64,000 nucleotides of DNA from Thuidium tamariscinum (taxonomy: Eukaryota; Streptophyta; Bryopsida; Hypnales; Thuidiaceae): positions 28,889,369-28,953,368 of the forward strand of contig OX344754.2 in NCBI GenBank assembly GCA_947034885.2, in the 5' to 3' direction. The stretch's first letter is position 1; every line of letters starts with the position of its first letter. The position numbers were made by a program, and so were the translations under genes. The notes under the pieces were generated by a model. It saw only the letters and a list, made by a program, of their open reading frames with translations. It was not told the DNA's origin and ran no database searches. Positions 1-10,682 of this stretch are shown here, piece by piece.

Positions 1-418
1 TCCTAAATCCTAAAAAAAGGAAAAGTGTGTTGAGCTTTACTTGAAGTCTATCTCAAGTATACATCCACACACTTTTACTTTCTTTATTGAACATACTATT
101 TTTAAAATTTCTTTTGCTTCTAATTCAATAAGAGGATTAAAAATGCACTTGAGGTGTGCTTATATAGCACTTTTACATTTTTCATTGAACACATTATTTT
201 TAAAATTTATTTTGCTTTACAATGAGAAGATTTAAAATGTGCTTAAGGTGCGCTTGAGGTCTACTTCAAGTACACTTGAAGCACACTTTTACTTTCTTCT
301 TTAAAACGTGATTTTGAATATTTATTTTGCTTCAAATTGAATGAGAGGATTCAAAATGTGCTTAAGGTGTGCTTTAGCCTTTAGATCTATCTCAAGCACA
401 CCTCAAATACACATGAAG
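1..418. repeat. Imperfect tandem repeat, about 3.3 units of 95-130 bp
   Basis: Successive units (about 30-158, 159-253, 254-372 and a partial 373-418) each run from a CTTTTACTTTCTT-like start through TTTTAAAATTTATTTTGCTT and an AATGAGAGGAT block to GTGCTTAAGGTGTGC. Units differ by substitutions and short indels. The array may continue left of the window. No coding potential is credible in it. Confidence 0.75.
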
Positions 419-2498
419 TTTGACTACTTGCTTGTATTTGACAGCTCGTTTGATTGACTGCTCGGCCGTCCATCCGTTTGAACTTTGCCTCGTAAAATGT
501 AGTTGGTTTGTGAGTTCAGTCGCGTTGACGTTGTGTGGCAAACGGGTGGCACTCCACTTTATCTTGTCCGCCCGATTGTCCAATCATTCGCCCATCCGCT
601 CCATCTCGACCGTCCGCCCACCCGTCCGCTACTCCGCGTGTCTACCCGCCCGCCTACTCGCGCAAGAACATTGGATTATGAGAAAAACCAGTTCACTTCC
701 ATTCTTGAACTGACAGCTATTGAATGGTGGAAGTATCCAATGTAGTATGAATGCACAAAATGGTAATTCAAGTTATTTCTCCACACATTTACACTCTAAA
801 CCCTAAACTCTAAACCCTATCTAAACTTCAAATTGTATATTACTTACCAAAAACATTGGTGCAATATGTACATTATATTTAACTTTCAATTCTTCTTAAA
901 TGTCATTATTAAAATGTAGTACATATGTAGACCTCACTAACTCATTTATTTTGTTTTTTGAATGTTTTGTGGGATTTAGGGCATTAATTTTTGTTTGGCT
1001 TTGAAGTATTCTACATTACTACTGCCTATACAAAAGTGAAACATTCAAATATGATCTAAAGATTGAAGTGTTATTTTGGTTTTGTACTTATATTGTAAAA
1101 TGCATTGATAATTCAAAACACCAAAGTATACATTTTACAAGAAATAAATAAATCATTTCTATTATATCATTTTATTATTCTATTAGAAGACGTTGTTGAA
1201 AACAATTGAAACACTTTAATTTAATTTAATATGATATACTATAATAGGTCAAGGTTAAATATTACATTCATATAACAAAATATAATTGAAGTTTGTATTG
1301 TATACTCTTTCACCTATATATACATTGTAAGTTATAAGCCATCAACAATATATTGCATTTTTAAAATATTGGTGTTTAGGGAGTAAAAAAGGAGATCGAC
1401 CTTCAAATGTAATAACCAATGTTAATCATGTACAATAATCAATCAATATTTATTAGACCTCATACATATACATTTGTAATGTCTTTCTACATTAAAAACG
1501 ATGTCATGATATTATTCTATTATAATATAGAATTGTCAAATATATATTTAGTGATTTGAAGGATTTTCCTAAATGTAGGTTTAGGTCTTAGGCCTAAGGG
1601 TGCATGCCTAATTGAAAGAATCAATATTGTTGTACTATAATTGTACAAGCTATTTCATTAGATGTTAGATGAGATCATGAGATGGTGTTGTATTAGAGAA
1701 AATCAAAAATAGAGTATGACCTATGTCCTCATAAGCTCCTAAAGTATTACAAAAGTCAAACATAGAATTTGTGTAGTATTAATGTTTGAAGGACCATTTG
1801 TCCCTTGGAGAGACACTTTGGATTTTGAGAAGGTACCAATAGTCTCATTTTTAAAGTTTTTGTCATGATATTCAGAAACTCTTTTTGAAAATAGAAAAAT
1901 TGATTGTCTTTATAGGAATAAATTTTTTCCTCAATTGATGGGCAAGAATAGAGGGTTGCTATTGTGTGAGCATTAAAGTGTGAACTTGTGAGCCTAGAAG
2001 ACTATACATCTATGATACAAGTGTTTATATTATAGTAACCTTCTATGTTAATAGTGTATATATGCTATAAGCACCTATATTATAGGTGTTTATGTTATAA
2101 ACACCTTCAAATGGTTGCATATACATACTTATCTATATGCTCAAGGCTCACATGCTCACACTTTCATGCTCACATACTAGCACCGTTGGTGCCAACTTGA
2201 GGGCTTATAGTGATCAATGAGTTTCCCAAATAGTGCATGTTTTAGAGAACAATTGAGCACAATGCCAAGCAATGGAATACACACTCTTTAGTTAGAAAAT
2301 TAAACCAATGAAGTGGCCTTTGTGCCACATTCAAATTGGTACCATTTAGGCATTTGACTGTAATTAGGGGTGAAAGAGAAGTTCTTTAAACAAGTGGGAT
2401 AGTAGAAGGTAAGACAACCTATGTGGGATATAAGAATTAAGATTAAAAAAGAGCTCCACCACACATGATTAAGTGAAAATATAGAAATTGTAGTAAAA
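419..2498. other. Intergenic, no gene seen
   Basis: A GC-richer, CCGYCCG-rich patch at about 460-665 is low-complexity, and the ORFs crossing it are chance. Two to three degenerate CCCTAAA words lie at about 795-820. The remainder is AT-rich with stops in all frames, and I see no conserved protein fragment in it. Confidence 0.6.
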
Positions 2499-2843
2499 GT
2501 CAAATTTTAAACCTCATTTAGGTATAGTAGAAAAACTTTTTTCAAATAACTTTGACCAAAAAAAAGTTGGTAAATCAATCTAGGTTTCATCTCCCAATTT
2601 TTTTTTTATATTTCAAAACTTTACCTAAAAGTTATGAATAAATTTTAGAGAGGGTGTTTGAAAATGTCAAAAATATGTCCTTTCTACCCCTTCTTTGAAA
2701 TGTGTCCATAACTCTTAGATGGAGCTTCAAAATCTCAAATGGATTTTTGAAGATAAAACTTAGCTTGATTCTACAACTTTGTTTAGATTATTTTTTTTGA
2801 AAAAAGATATTATACTATGTCTAAATGAGGTCTAAAATTCAAC
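2499..2843. repeat. Foldback (inverted-repeat) element A
   Basis: The left end (from 2499, including CCTCATTTAGGTATAG) is the reverse complement of the right end (to 2843, including CTATGTCTAAATGAGG), with many mismatches. The arms meet near 2670. The arm motif (ctatgtctaaatga, then gaaaaa, then a cataac block next to the loop) recurs in the foldbacks at 3925 and 15701. It is an old member of one foldback family. Confidence 0.6.
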
Positions 2844-3608
2844 TTTGAGCACAATTCATGTGTTTTCTCTCAACTATAAGTGGCTTCATTTTTTGTGATT
2901 AAAATTGAAAAGTGTTGAACGTGGTACAATCTTAGTGATGGAGAATTTTCTACTTGAGCAAATGAACCCAAATGTGATTCCTTCTCTAATGCAACCCCTA
3001 TAAATTCCTATCTAATACATACAATATTGTTGTAAAAATACTAATTTTTAGCATTGTGAAAATTCATAATTTACTCATATAAAGTCTACAAAATATATTT
3101 TAGGAGATTTAGAATACTTTATTAAATTCTACCAAAATCCAAAAAAATTGGAAGTTTATTGATAGGAATACTTTGGAATTGTATATTTGGTCACATTTAG
3201 GTGTAATTACTTTATGAGAATCTAATAAATAATGATTTTTTTTTTCAATTCTCCATTGCAATCAAGAACTGTATTTTTTAAAAATTTCAAATTTATGTGT
3301 TTTTTAATTGATTTAATATAAATTGATTATTAAAGATATAAGAAGATTAATTGATATGAATAGTTTTTAATCACCAATTTGAATAGTCAAACAAAATATG
3401 AAAATAAAGAAGCTTGTACAATGTTATACACTAATTATAATACATATAGGTTTGGTAAGAATTGGCTTTCGTCATTTGGGAAATAATTGAAATTGAAATT
3501 GAAATGAATTTAGGAAAAATAATTGAATTTCAAGAATTAATTAAATTTAAAATATTTTCAAAATTTAGGCAATGATGAGATTTAAAATTAACTAGAATGG
3601 AGTACTTT

Positions 3609-3800
3609 CACTACTAGAAAATGATGTCTAAATCACAAAGAAAACCCAAGTTTTTAATGAATTGGATACTATATCAATCAATATTAGAAGTTTCTATTGA
3701 TTTGGACATGGTACTATTAAAGTTAACAAAACTTTTGTTGATTTGGATAGAACAATGGCCAAATCAACAAAAAAATTAACAAATGTTTGTTGATTCTAAC
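3609..3800 (+). mobile_element. Possible CACTA-type left end
   Basis: CACTACTAGAAAAT starts at 3609 and is followed by repeated TTGTTGATTTGG / AACAAAA words, as in CACTA subterminal regions. It matches the end at 16591 (reverse complement CACTAGTAGAAAAT) at 13 of 14 bases, but the flanking triplets (ttt versus act) do not match. No transposase is nearby. Confidence 0.35.
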
Positions 3801-3924
3801 TTAAATATTTCTCAAGTAATTTTTTTTATTTAGGCAATAATTAAATAACCGTAGTTTGAATTCTTTGTACCATGAACTTTTAAGAAAAAAACTAATCCTT
3901 CACAATTCAATTTTTTGTTAATTC

Positions 3925-4271
3925 AGTAGACTTTGGAGGCAATTTAAGCATGGTAAAATGTCTTTTTTGGAAAAAAATTCCAACTGAAGAAGTTGTAAAA
4001 TCAAACAAAATTTCACATCCAAAAATTCTCTTATGATTTTATATCTTTAGTCAAAAGTTATGGACAAAATTTAGAAAAATTTTAGAATCTCAAAAAATTT
4101 GTTCCTTGCTGCCACTCTTTGAATTTTGTTCATAACCTTCTATTGAAAATTTTAAATTACAAACTAGTTTTAGAAAATTAAATTGAATTGAATTTCTCAA
4201 ATTTTTTTAGTTTGAAATTTTTTTTCTTTAAAAGATGTTTAACTATGTTGAAATTGCCTTCACAGTCTATT
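3925..4271. repeat. Foldback element B
   Basis: The left arm begins with GTAGACTTTGGAGGCAATTT and the right arm ends, read in reverse complement, with AATAGACTGTGAAGGCAATTT. The arms are about 140 bp with a loop near 4070-4115. Inner parts carry the same 'tcaaaagttatgg..caaaatt' block as foldback C. It abuts the CACTA-like end at 4272. Confidence 0.6.
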
Positions 4272-4440
4272 CACTAGTAGAAAAATAGTGATCAAATTAA
4301 CAAAACATCAACAATTTTTTATTAAATTTTGTTGATTTGGATACTAGCACTAACAACATCAAAAAGTTTTTGTTCATTTTGTATATATTAACAAAAATGT
4401 GTCATTTTTTTGTTGATGAATAATACAATGTCAAAATCAA
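4272..4440 (+). mobile_element. CACTA-like left terminus with subterminal repeats
   Basis: CACTAGTAGAAAAA begins at 4272. Downstream, TTGTTGATTTGG, TTAACAAAA and CATCAACAA words recur. The reverse complement of 16579-16591 gives the same first 13 bases, so the two may be the ends of one non-autonomous CACTA element later split by the hAT and LTR insertions. Flanking triplets att and act differ at one base, so the pairing is not proven. Confidence 0.4.
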
Positions 4441-5372
4441 CAAAAAAATGTTAAAATTTTAAAGAATCTTTTAAAATCTAATTTAAAATCTTTTGGAGAA
4501 TCTTGAGAAGAATCTTTTGAAAATCTTTTGAAAATTTTGATTTTAAAATTTTGAAAATTTGATTTAGAATCTTCTAAAAATCTGATTTGTCATGTAGGGT
4601 GGGAAGCAGCGATTCCAAAACTGCTTTTGGGAATTAGCTGGGAACGCTATCTCCGTAGGAAAGGGTGGCTATTTCCGCGACTGGCCCCTGAAAGGGATAA
4701 AATATGTTGACTATCTTGTGAATAAAAAAGGGGCAATTTGACTCCCCATTTTTTTTTCAATATTGGAAAATTTGCTAAGTCACATGGAAGTTAATATAGC
4801 ACTTGTGGCTATACTGTGACTTTGTGTATAAGAGAATTTACTAAGGCATGTAATTAGAAGTGTATAATTGGCTATATTCAAGTTGTTTTTGACTGTTTTT
4901 CTTCTATTTGGAAAGAATGAACAATTTTAGGGTTTATTTACAATTTTGTCACTAACAAGGGAGTTGAACCCTTCTTGCAGTGTATGCAAGACTGCCCATT
5001 TGCAGTGTTAGTGTTCTGCACACACACAAACAAGCCACATTAGTTTGGAAGGGTTAGAATTCAAAAAAAGTTGCTTAGGCACCATAGCCACCCAACTGTT
5101 GAAGCTCCACGCAGTTGCAATCGCCCCTTCTGAAGTCAAACACGGTTGTTTGCTCCCTATGCAGCCACCTTTAGCTCCAATACCCAGTCCCGAGAAAGCC
5201 TCCGCCAGCCACACCTCCAGAACACCACAAGCTGGTCAAAGAAATGAGTATTGAGCAGCTAGGCCTGCTAATTCTCATGAAAACTAAGGGCTTAATGGAA
5301 CTAGAAAGACAACACTGGCAATGATAAGAATCGTAATGAAAGGATACTCCTTTGCTCACTTCTCAGCTCACA
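4441..5372. other. hAT left flank, no gene
   Basis: Positions 4450-4590 are a degenerate run of AATCTTTTGAAA words. The same kind of run appears at 13890-14040, on the far side of the hAT gene, which suggests the hAT element entered such a tract somewhere between the two. The GC-richer DNA from about 4600 is probably the hAT 3' untranslated and terminal region. I did not find a clear terminal inverted repeat. Confidence 0.4.
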
Positions 5373-6008
5373 TTAGGCATCCCCATGGCGGCCAAGTTTA
5401 ACAGCTCCTTTCCAAGAGTTGATAGCCTCTTTGTATGGAAAGTTTCCAAGAGTGAAATAGCTCTGCCCAAACATGTGAACTACAAGAGGCAAGTGCCTGC
5501 CTAATCTATTTCTCTGGGTCAACTTGAGGAACTTCAACGTCGAGAAGCATCTCTTGTCTTCGACTAACCCCAGCACAAGACAACACCCGATCTCGGCAAA
5601 GATGAAATACTCTGAAATGAGCTTGCTTAAGTGCCATGACTGCGACAGTTTGCGCCAGAGTTTGATCACAGGATTCACATCTAAAGGCTGCCCACATGCA
5701 GCCTCACAATTGGCCTTCATGGTCACTCTAAATAACCCTTGTTGAAGGTCCAAGTTTGCAGCTGAGAGCAAAGCAGGGGCAGTAAAGTCACTACCACCTT
5801 CATATAAAGCTTGGCCGTTGTTAACAGAACGTGCAGTATAGTAAAAGCTTTTCAGCACTGCCAAGTGGTGAGCGAAGCTCTCATCGGCACCATCTTGCCT
5901 CCAGTACTGTGGGTACACAATACCGAAGGCATCTAGCAATTCCTGTTGAGGAATTCTGCGATCCAATTCATCGCTGAGGCACTGAGCAATATATGCCAAA
6001 AGCAGCAC
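5373..6008 (-). pseudogene. hAT-family transposase, C-terminal part
   Basis: This open frame carries the hAT C-terminal dimerisation region: the stretch around CFSTLKFLKLTQRNRLG matches the family pattern (R/C-x-FS-x-L-x-x-x-K-x-x-x-RNRLG). Upstream in it are helices with RRIPQQELLDAFGIVYPQYW, also usual for this part of the protein. It lies on the same strand as the 644-codon frame ending at 10668 and is its natural continuation once the solo LTR at 6672-10682 is set aside. A candidate splice acceptor (..TTGCTCAG) sits at 5982. The join in reading frame to the upstream exon is not clean, so a further exon or a frameshift between 5982 and 6655 is possible. Together with the N-terminal part it should be read as one interrupted gene, not two genes. 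Confidence 0.75.
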
Positions 6009-6671
6009 AGGAGTTCACAAAATCACGAGTGAGTGTCTGAGTGACATGCCGATATGTATCGGCAGTTTCAAAATCACAAGCGAGTGAACACATCGGCACT
6101 TTCAGGTCCAGCGAGTCCAAGAAAAAACAACGCATGAAAAAGGTACACAATCAAGTTCCAGCGTGCAACTCCGAAACACCTGCAGCTTCAAACCACAACA
6201 TCGGCTACAACAGTTTAAGAGAACACGCTCATTAGGACTATATACTATACATAGAACATAATGAAGCCAACAAAAAAAATTGGAAATATAATATAGACCA
6301 ACTGAAGCAACTAAGAGCAATAAAGCACATAGATAAAACATAAACAATCTAAGAAAAAAAATTGGAAGCATAAAGCTGGCCCAAGATAAATTGAAGCAAG
6401 CAACAGTACATAGCCACTAATACCACATAAACAATCTAACAAAAAAAATTGGAAGTAAAATAAAGACAAAGCAAAAAACTGAATCAACAAATTAACCAAA
6501 CATACATAACATGAATCTAAAGCACCCAATCAGAAATCATTTAAAACTTGGAAAGAAACTCAAACATGAAAACACATACATGACATCAAAATATGACATC
6601 AAAAACTCAAGAAAAAAAAATTGGAATAGAAATGGAACAGGGAAGAAAAATACCTGAGAACTGCTGCTCCA
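6009..6671 (-). other. Probable hAT intron/linker with A-rich repeats
   Basis: Between the two hAT parts. A candidate donor (TTCTCAG|GTATTT, minus strand) lies near 6652-6654. The A-rich word AAAAAAAATTGGAA recurs at about 6273, 6356, 6443 and 6616, an imperfect repeat of about 85 bp. Minus-strand codons near 6020-6120 could be an additional exon. Confidence 0.4.
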
Positions 6672-8235
6672 TGTGAGCCCTCGAGATGGCACTCAGGACT
6701 CTGGGTCCATTTTTCGCGATTAAATGGCGAAAATTAGTCAAAATATTCAAGAAAAAGACATAAAAAGAATGTTGAGGGAGTTTTGGTGTCAGTCTATGCC
6801 AAAATGGTGGAAAACCAACTTAGATGGTGGAAAATTCCTCATACTAGAAATTTGAATCATTCTAAGTCTCCAAAGCAAGTATATGTGAAGAATTAGTAAT
6901 TCCGAGAGAAATAAGGAATAGAGAGTTAGTCAGTCCTAGCAATTGTCTATGCAAAGTCAACATTTTAAGGATGCACATGACATACTGACTAAGCTAGAAG
7001 AGTCTACTACGAGCCTAGAAGAGTTACCAGAGATTAAGTCCAATTTTGGAATAAATTGGACTTAAAGATAAAACCACTACAATGGATTGGGAGAATTCGA
7101 ACTTCACGAGATAAAAGATGGAGGATTGGAGATTGAAGAACTACAGAGAGGTGTTCCAAGGGTAGGAGCATTCCATGAGCGAACAAGAATCAAACAATTG
7201 TCCAAGATTCCCGAGCATCGGGAATTAAATTGTCCAATTGGGCAAAGTAATTCCAAATTACTAAAATTAGAAAGGTGCAAGGTTGCGTGGGACTTACACC
7301 AAGAATCTAGGAGTGCCCTAGATGTTACCCAAGTTATTTCGGATTTTTCCGAAATTCCACGTTGACTCCATGGGAAGTCAACCGCATATAGAATTGTTCG
7401 TAAAATCATAGAAATTACATATGATGCGGTAAAATCTCACTAAAAATTAGGATAGGTTTTTGTGTGCTTAATAAGCGCCCGGTCAAGTTTGAAGACATTC
7501 CGACATTTCCAACTACCAAAACCGGCATCAACATCGAAATTCACTAGAAGTTACAAGTTGGCGGCGGGTTGACCGGCGTATCAGGAGCGAATGATGTCCG
7601 ATTGTCGCAAATAAGGAGTCATTCCTTACTCTCACGGACATTCCTAACAACCCTGGCCTGACAGATTCATCGAAATGTGCAAATCCTAAAAGTTAGATTT
7701 TTGACTTTTAATTGGAGTTACTGTAATTCCAATTTGGGTGCACAAATGGCCTAGGAGTGATGGGTAAGGGGTCCTTTAGGCTAATTGGGGTCTTCTGAAG
7801 ACAATGGCGCAGACGGTTTTCCGTTTCGAGTTGTTCCCTAAAAGATAGAGAGGGTCAGCTCTTAGTTTGACTTTTTAATCGTTAATTGCGGTTAATTACA
7901 AGTGATTTTGGAAATATCTCTTGGAAAATCAAAGATTGGATTTGGTCAAGATCTCTTTCTTGCGTAAAAAGCCATCTTTGGGCTAAAGAAAGACAATTTT
8001 CGAAATGACTTTGGATTAATTTGCAAAATATCTACGTAAATTAGGGTTAATTCCAAAATATTTTGGGTTAAGATCTTGGATTTGATTTGGCCAAGATTTC
8101 TTTGACCAAATGGGGATGTTTTTAGAAATTTTCACCATTAAACAATTAATATTTTGGAATTACATTAGGGTAGTTTAGGGTAGGAAGTAACAAAGTGTTT
8201 TCACCGGCAATTACCGAGAGGGGCCCGGCCATGGG

Positions 8236-8243
8236 TATATAAG
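8236..8243 (+). promoter_or_regulatory. TATA box of LTR copy 1
   Basis: TATATAAG in a GC-rich setting (GGGTATATAAGGGCCC), conserved in all four copies. This puts U3 at roughly 1.6 kb and leaves about 2.4 kb of transcribed leader before the internal region. Confidence 0.7.
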
Positions 8244-8493
8244 GGCCCCCCTCGAGGTTGCCAGTACCTTTATTTCTTGCACCGACACTTTGTTATTCTT
8301 CCGTTCTACCGGCGTGGTTGGAGCACCGCTTGGACCAAAGATTTTGGCCAAGTCTTGTTTTGTGTTTAGTTTTTTCAATATTTGAAGGCTTAGGGCCCTT
8401 TTATTTGTCATTTCTTTCTCACATATTCTCTGGAGGTAAAGCCTCAATACTTCCTTTGCCACTCATTCACGGAAATTTTGAGCATTGAGCGCC

Positions 8494-8613
8494 AAAGTTC
8501 GGTTTAAACACTGTCATGTGTACCTCCTTTGGTTGCAAAATCCCAAAATACTAAGAAATTTTAAGAGTTTAAAGTGAAAGTCCGGTTTAAACACTGTCAT
8601 GTGTACCTCCTTT
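8494..8613 (+). repeat. Paired 37-bp direct repeats in LTR copy 1
   Basis: The units at 8494-8530 and 8577-8613 are nearly identical, from AAAGTTCGGTTTAAAC through GTCATGTGTACCTCCTTT, and are 83 bp apart. The same pair is present in copies 2, 3 and 4, downstream of the TATA box and so within the transcript leader. Confidence 0.8.
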
Positions 8614-8883
8614 TGCGAATAAAACTCTCAAAATACTACAATTCTCAAGACACGACGGAGCTTTGCACCTGTAACATTTACTAAAACATTGGGAGAATTT
8701 CACTCTCAACGGTTAGAAACCACGCAAGCCTTGGAAAAAAATTAATTAGAACCAAACTTCTCGGTTTCCATTATTAAACCATTCCAAGGTAAAAACCCCA
8801 AATTATTAAACTTGGAGAGGATTCCCAAATTCCACATAGTGAAGAATCCCAAAATTCCAAATTTTAACATAAAAAGGGTGGAC

Positions 8884-9105
8884 CAGTACACCAGACCACC
8901 CAAGGGCGGACCAGCACCCAGGCGGACAGCCACCCAAGCGGCCGGGTATCAGGAGCCGGGCCGGGTATCAGAGGCAAGGCCGGTGGATACCAGAGGCGGG
9001 CCGGTGGGGGGAGTCGGGCGCTGGGAGGGGAGTCGGGCGCTGGAGGGGAGTCCAGGGAGTCCAGGAACTCAATTTGGGAGTCCAGGAGCTCAAGTTGCAC
9101 AACTA
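8884..9105. repeat. GC-rich minisatellite in LTR copy 1
   Basis: Repeating words such as GCCGGGTATCAG, GGGAGTCGGGCGCTGG and GGGAGTCCAGG, set in an otherwise AT-rich LTR. Copies 2-4 carry a GC-rich tract at the same place, mostly with different units. ORFs here reflect the repeats and are not genes. Confidence 0.7.
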
Positions 9106-10285
9106 AGACTAGAACTCAAAAGGAAACCACAACTCATGCTTTACAAGTAAGTTCAACTATTGCAAAATATCTTTTGATGTTGCAAACATTGAAATTTTTG
9201 ACCAAAATAAAAGGATTTGGAAGGGAAATTCCCCACCTCTTCCTTCAATTTTCCATCAAAAAACTCAAAATTTGCAAAATCTAAAGAGGGTCTTCAATCA
9301 TTAACAACTCCACCGCCATAGCCATCCTCTAACTCTCAAAATTGCAACAACTCTTGCACAACAAGAATGAGAAAGAAAGAGAACTAGGTGGGAGATTAAG
9401 GTTGTGAGATTCCTAACCGTGACAAATTAGATTAAAAAACTAATTTCTTTAGAATAACACTATAGAGTGGGATTCTTTATTCTTGGGGGTTGACCTTTGG
9501 GAATAAAAAATCCATTTATTTGGAATAACACTATTGAAATTGTTCTCGGTCTTTTGGAATGTTCTACATTCTTTGGCTATTAGATTCTTAGAAGGTTTGG
9601 ATTTTGTTAGTTTTGTTTTATTAGGCCTAATAAGCCAAAAGGAAAACAGCAAATTGACAACCAATTTCTTTAGGAATTTTAAGAAAATTAAAATTAATTG
9701 GATTATAAAAGATTTGGTTGCAATTCTTTATTCCAATTAATCCTAATAAGACAAATTAAAAAAGACAAATTGACAACCAATTTCTTTAGGAATTTAAAAG
9801 AAATTAAAATTAATTGGATTATAAAAGATTTGGTTGCAATTCTTTATTTAAAAAACAAAACAAACTAATTGATAACCAATTTCGTTGGGAATTGCCAAGA
9901 AATTGAACTAATTAGGTTTGGTAATAATATTCCAATTCTAATTAATTCACGAAAGCCAAAAGAAAGAAAACTAAAGAACAACTCATTACTTCAAAATCAG
10001 GTGAAATTTAATTCTTAAATTCGTAATTCAATTAAGTTGCTAATCAATTAATTTTAAGATAAATTCGTAATTCAATTAATCCAAGAATAATAATACTAAC
10101 AATTAGATAGGATTTCCATTGATTATTTGAACTATTTAGTAGATTCAAAATATTTTGACATTTTCCAATTACCAATAAATTAGGAATTGAAGAGAGAATG
10201 TGCAATTAACTTGAACCTACATAACTTCCAGTGGTTTCTTTAGGAGAATATTTACCAACAATTGTGGGAAATCACTATGGATTAG

Positions 10286-10456
10286 ATGGAGAGTCGGGAT
10301 GATTTCGATGGCGAGGTCATAGGAGAATATTTACACATGATGATGTTTGACGACGGGACCATGGAGATTTACGCAGAGGAGGTAAACCGCTCACATTTGA
10401 TTTTCATTCTCATTGTTTTACTGTTAAGTTTCTTTTTACCAAACGCTTGGAATTAG
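10286..10456 (+). CDS. Conserved 56-codon LTR ORF (copy 1)
   Basis: A short ORF near the 3' end of the LTR, in the sense direction. The first 32 codons are acidic and methionine-rich (MESRDDFDGEV, then MMMFDDGTMEIYAEE). After codon 33 comes a hydrophobic run (HLIFILIVLLLSFFLP) able to span a membrane. The same 56 codons stay open in copies 2 and 4 and, with a later insertion set aside, in copy 3. An AG|GTAAAC donor-like site follows codon 32, so the acidic part could instead be a leader exon spliced to the internal genes. I recognise no family. Function is unknown, and it may be a chance ORF kept by overall copy similarity. Confidence 0.45.
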   Translation: MESRDDFDGEVIGEYLHMMMFDDGTMEIYAEEVNRSHLIFILIVLLLSFFLPNAWN

Positions 10457-10682
10457 ATTTAGGCAAAACTATAGAATAGAGTAGGGTCACTTGGTTGAAT
10501 TTTAGACTAAAAAGGATCGAATCATAACCACAAAATTAGATTAGAAACACTTAAAAGACGTGACTAAAAGAGTTCATTGCTTGGAAGGCTTTCTTTTTTA
10601 CCCAATTAGAAAGAAAACTCAATTAGACACAGGACCCGTGTGAAAAACTCTTAGCTCGAGGGTGGAGTTAGGAGCGCTCACA

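Larger units (their letters stand above)
6672..10682 (+). mobile_element. Solo LTR of the long-LTR Ty3/gypsy family (copy 1)
   Basis: It begins TGTGAGCCCTCGAG and ends GAGCGCTCACA, so it has TG..CA ends inside a 7-bp terminal palindrome. It is flanked by the exact 5-bp duplication CTCCA (6667-6671 and 10683-10687). At 4011 bp it carries no gag or pol, so it is a solo LTR left by LTR-LTR recombination. Family assignment comes from copy 3, where the same sequence ends beside a primer binding site and gypsy pol. Inside are a TATA box (8236), paired 37-bp direct repeats (8494, 8577), a GC-rich minisatellite (8884-9105) and a 56-codon ORF (10286-10456). It splits the hAT gene. Confidence 0.9.

Noticed and set aside
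795-820. Telomere or interstitial telomere array
   Set aside because: Only two or three degenerate CCCTAAA words; too short to be more than chance or an isolated promoter telo-box.
7087-7409. ORFs of about 90-120 codons recurring in each LTR (also 40006-40368, 52655-53017, 56485-56832)
   Set aside because: They recur because the LTR copies are similar. The frame lies in U3 upstream of the TATA box, and the copies vary in frame ends, so coding is unlikely.
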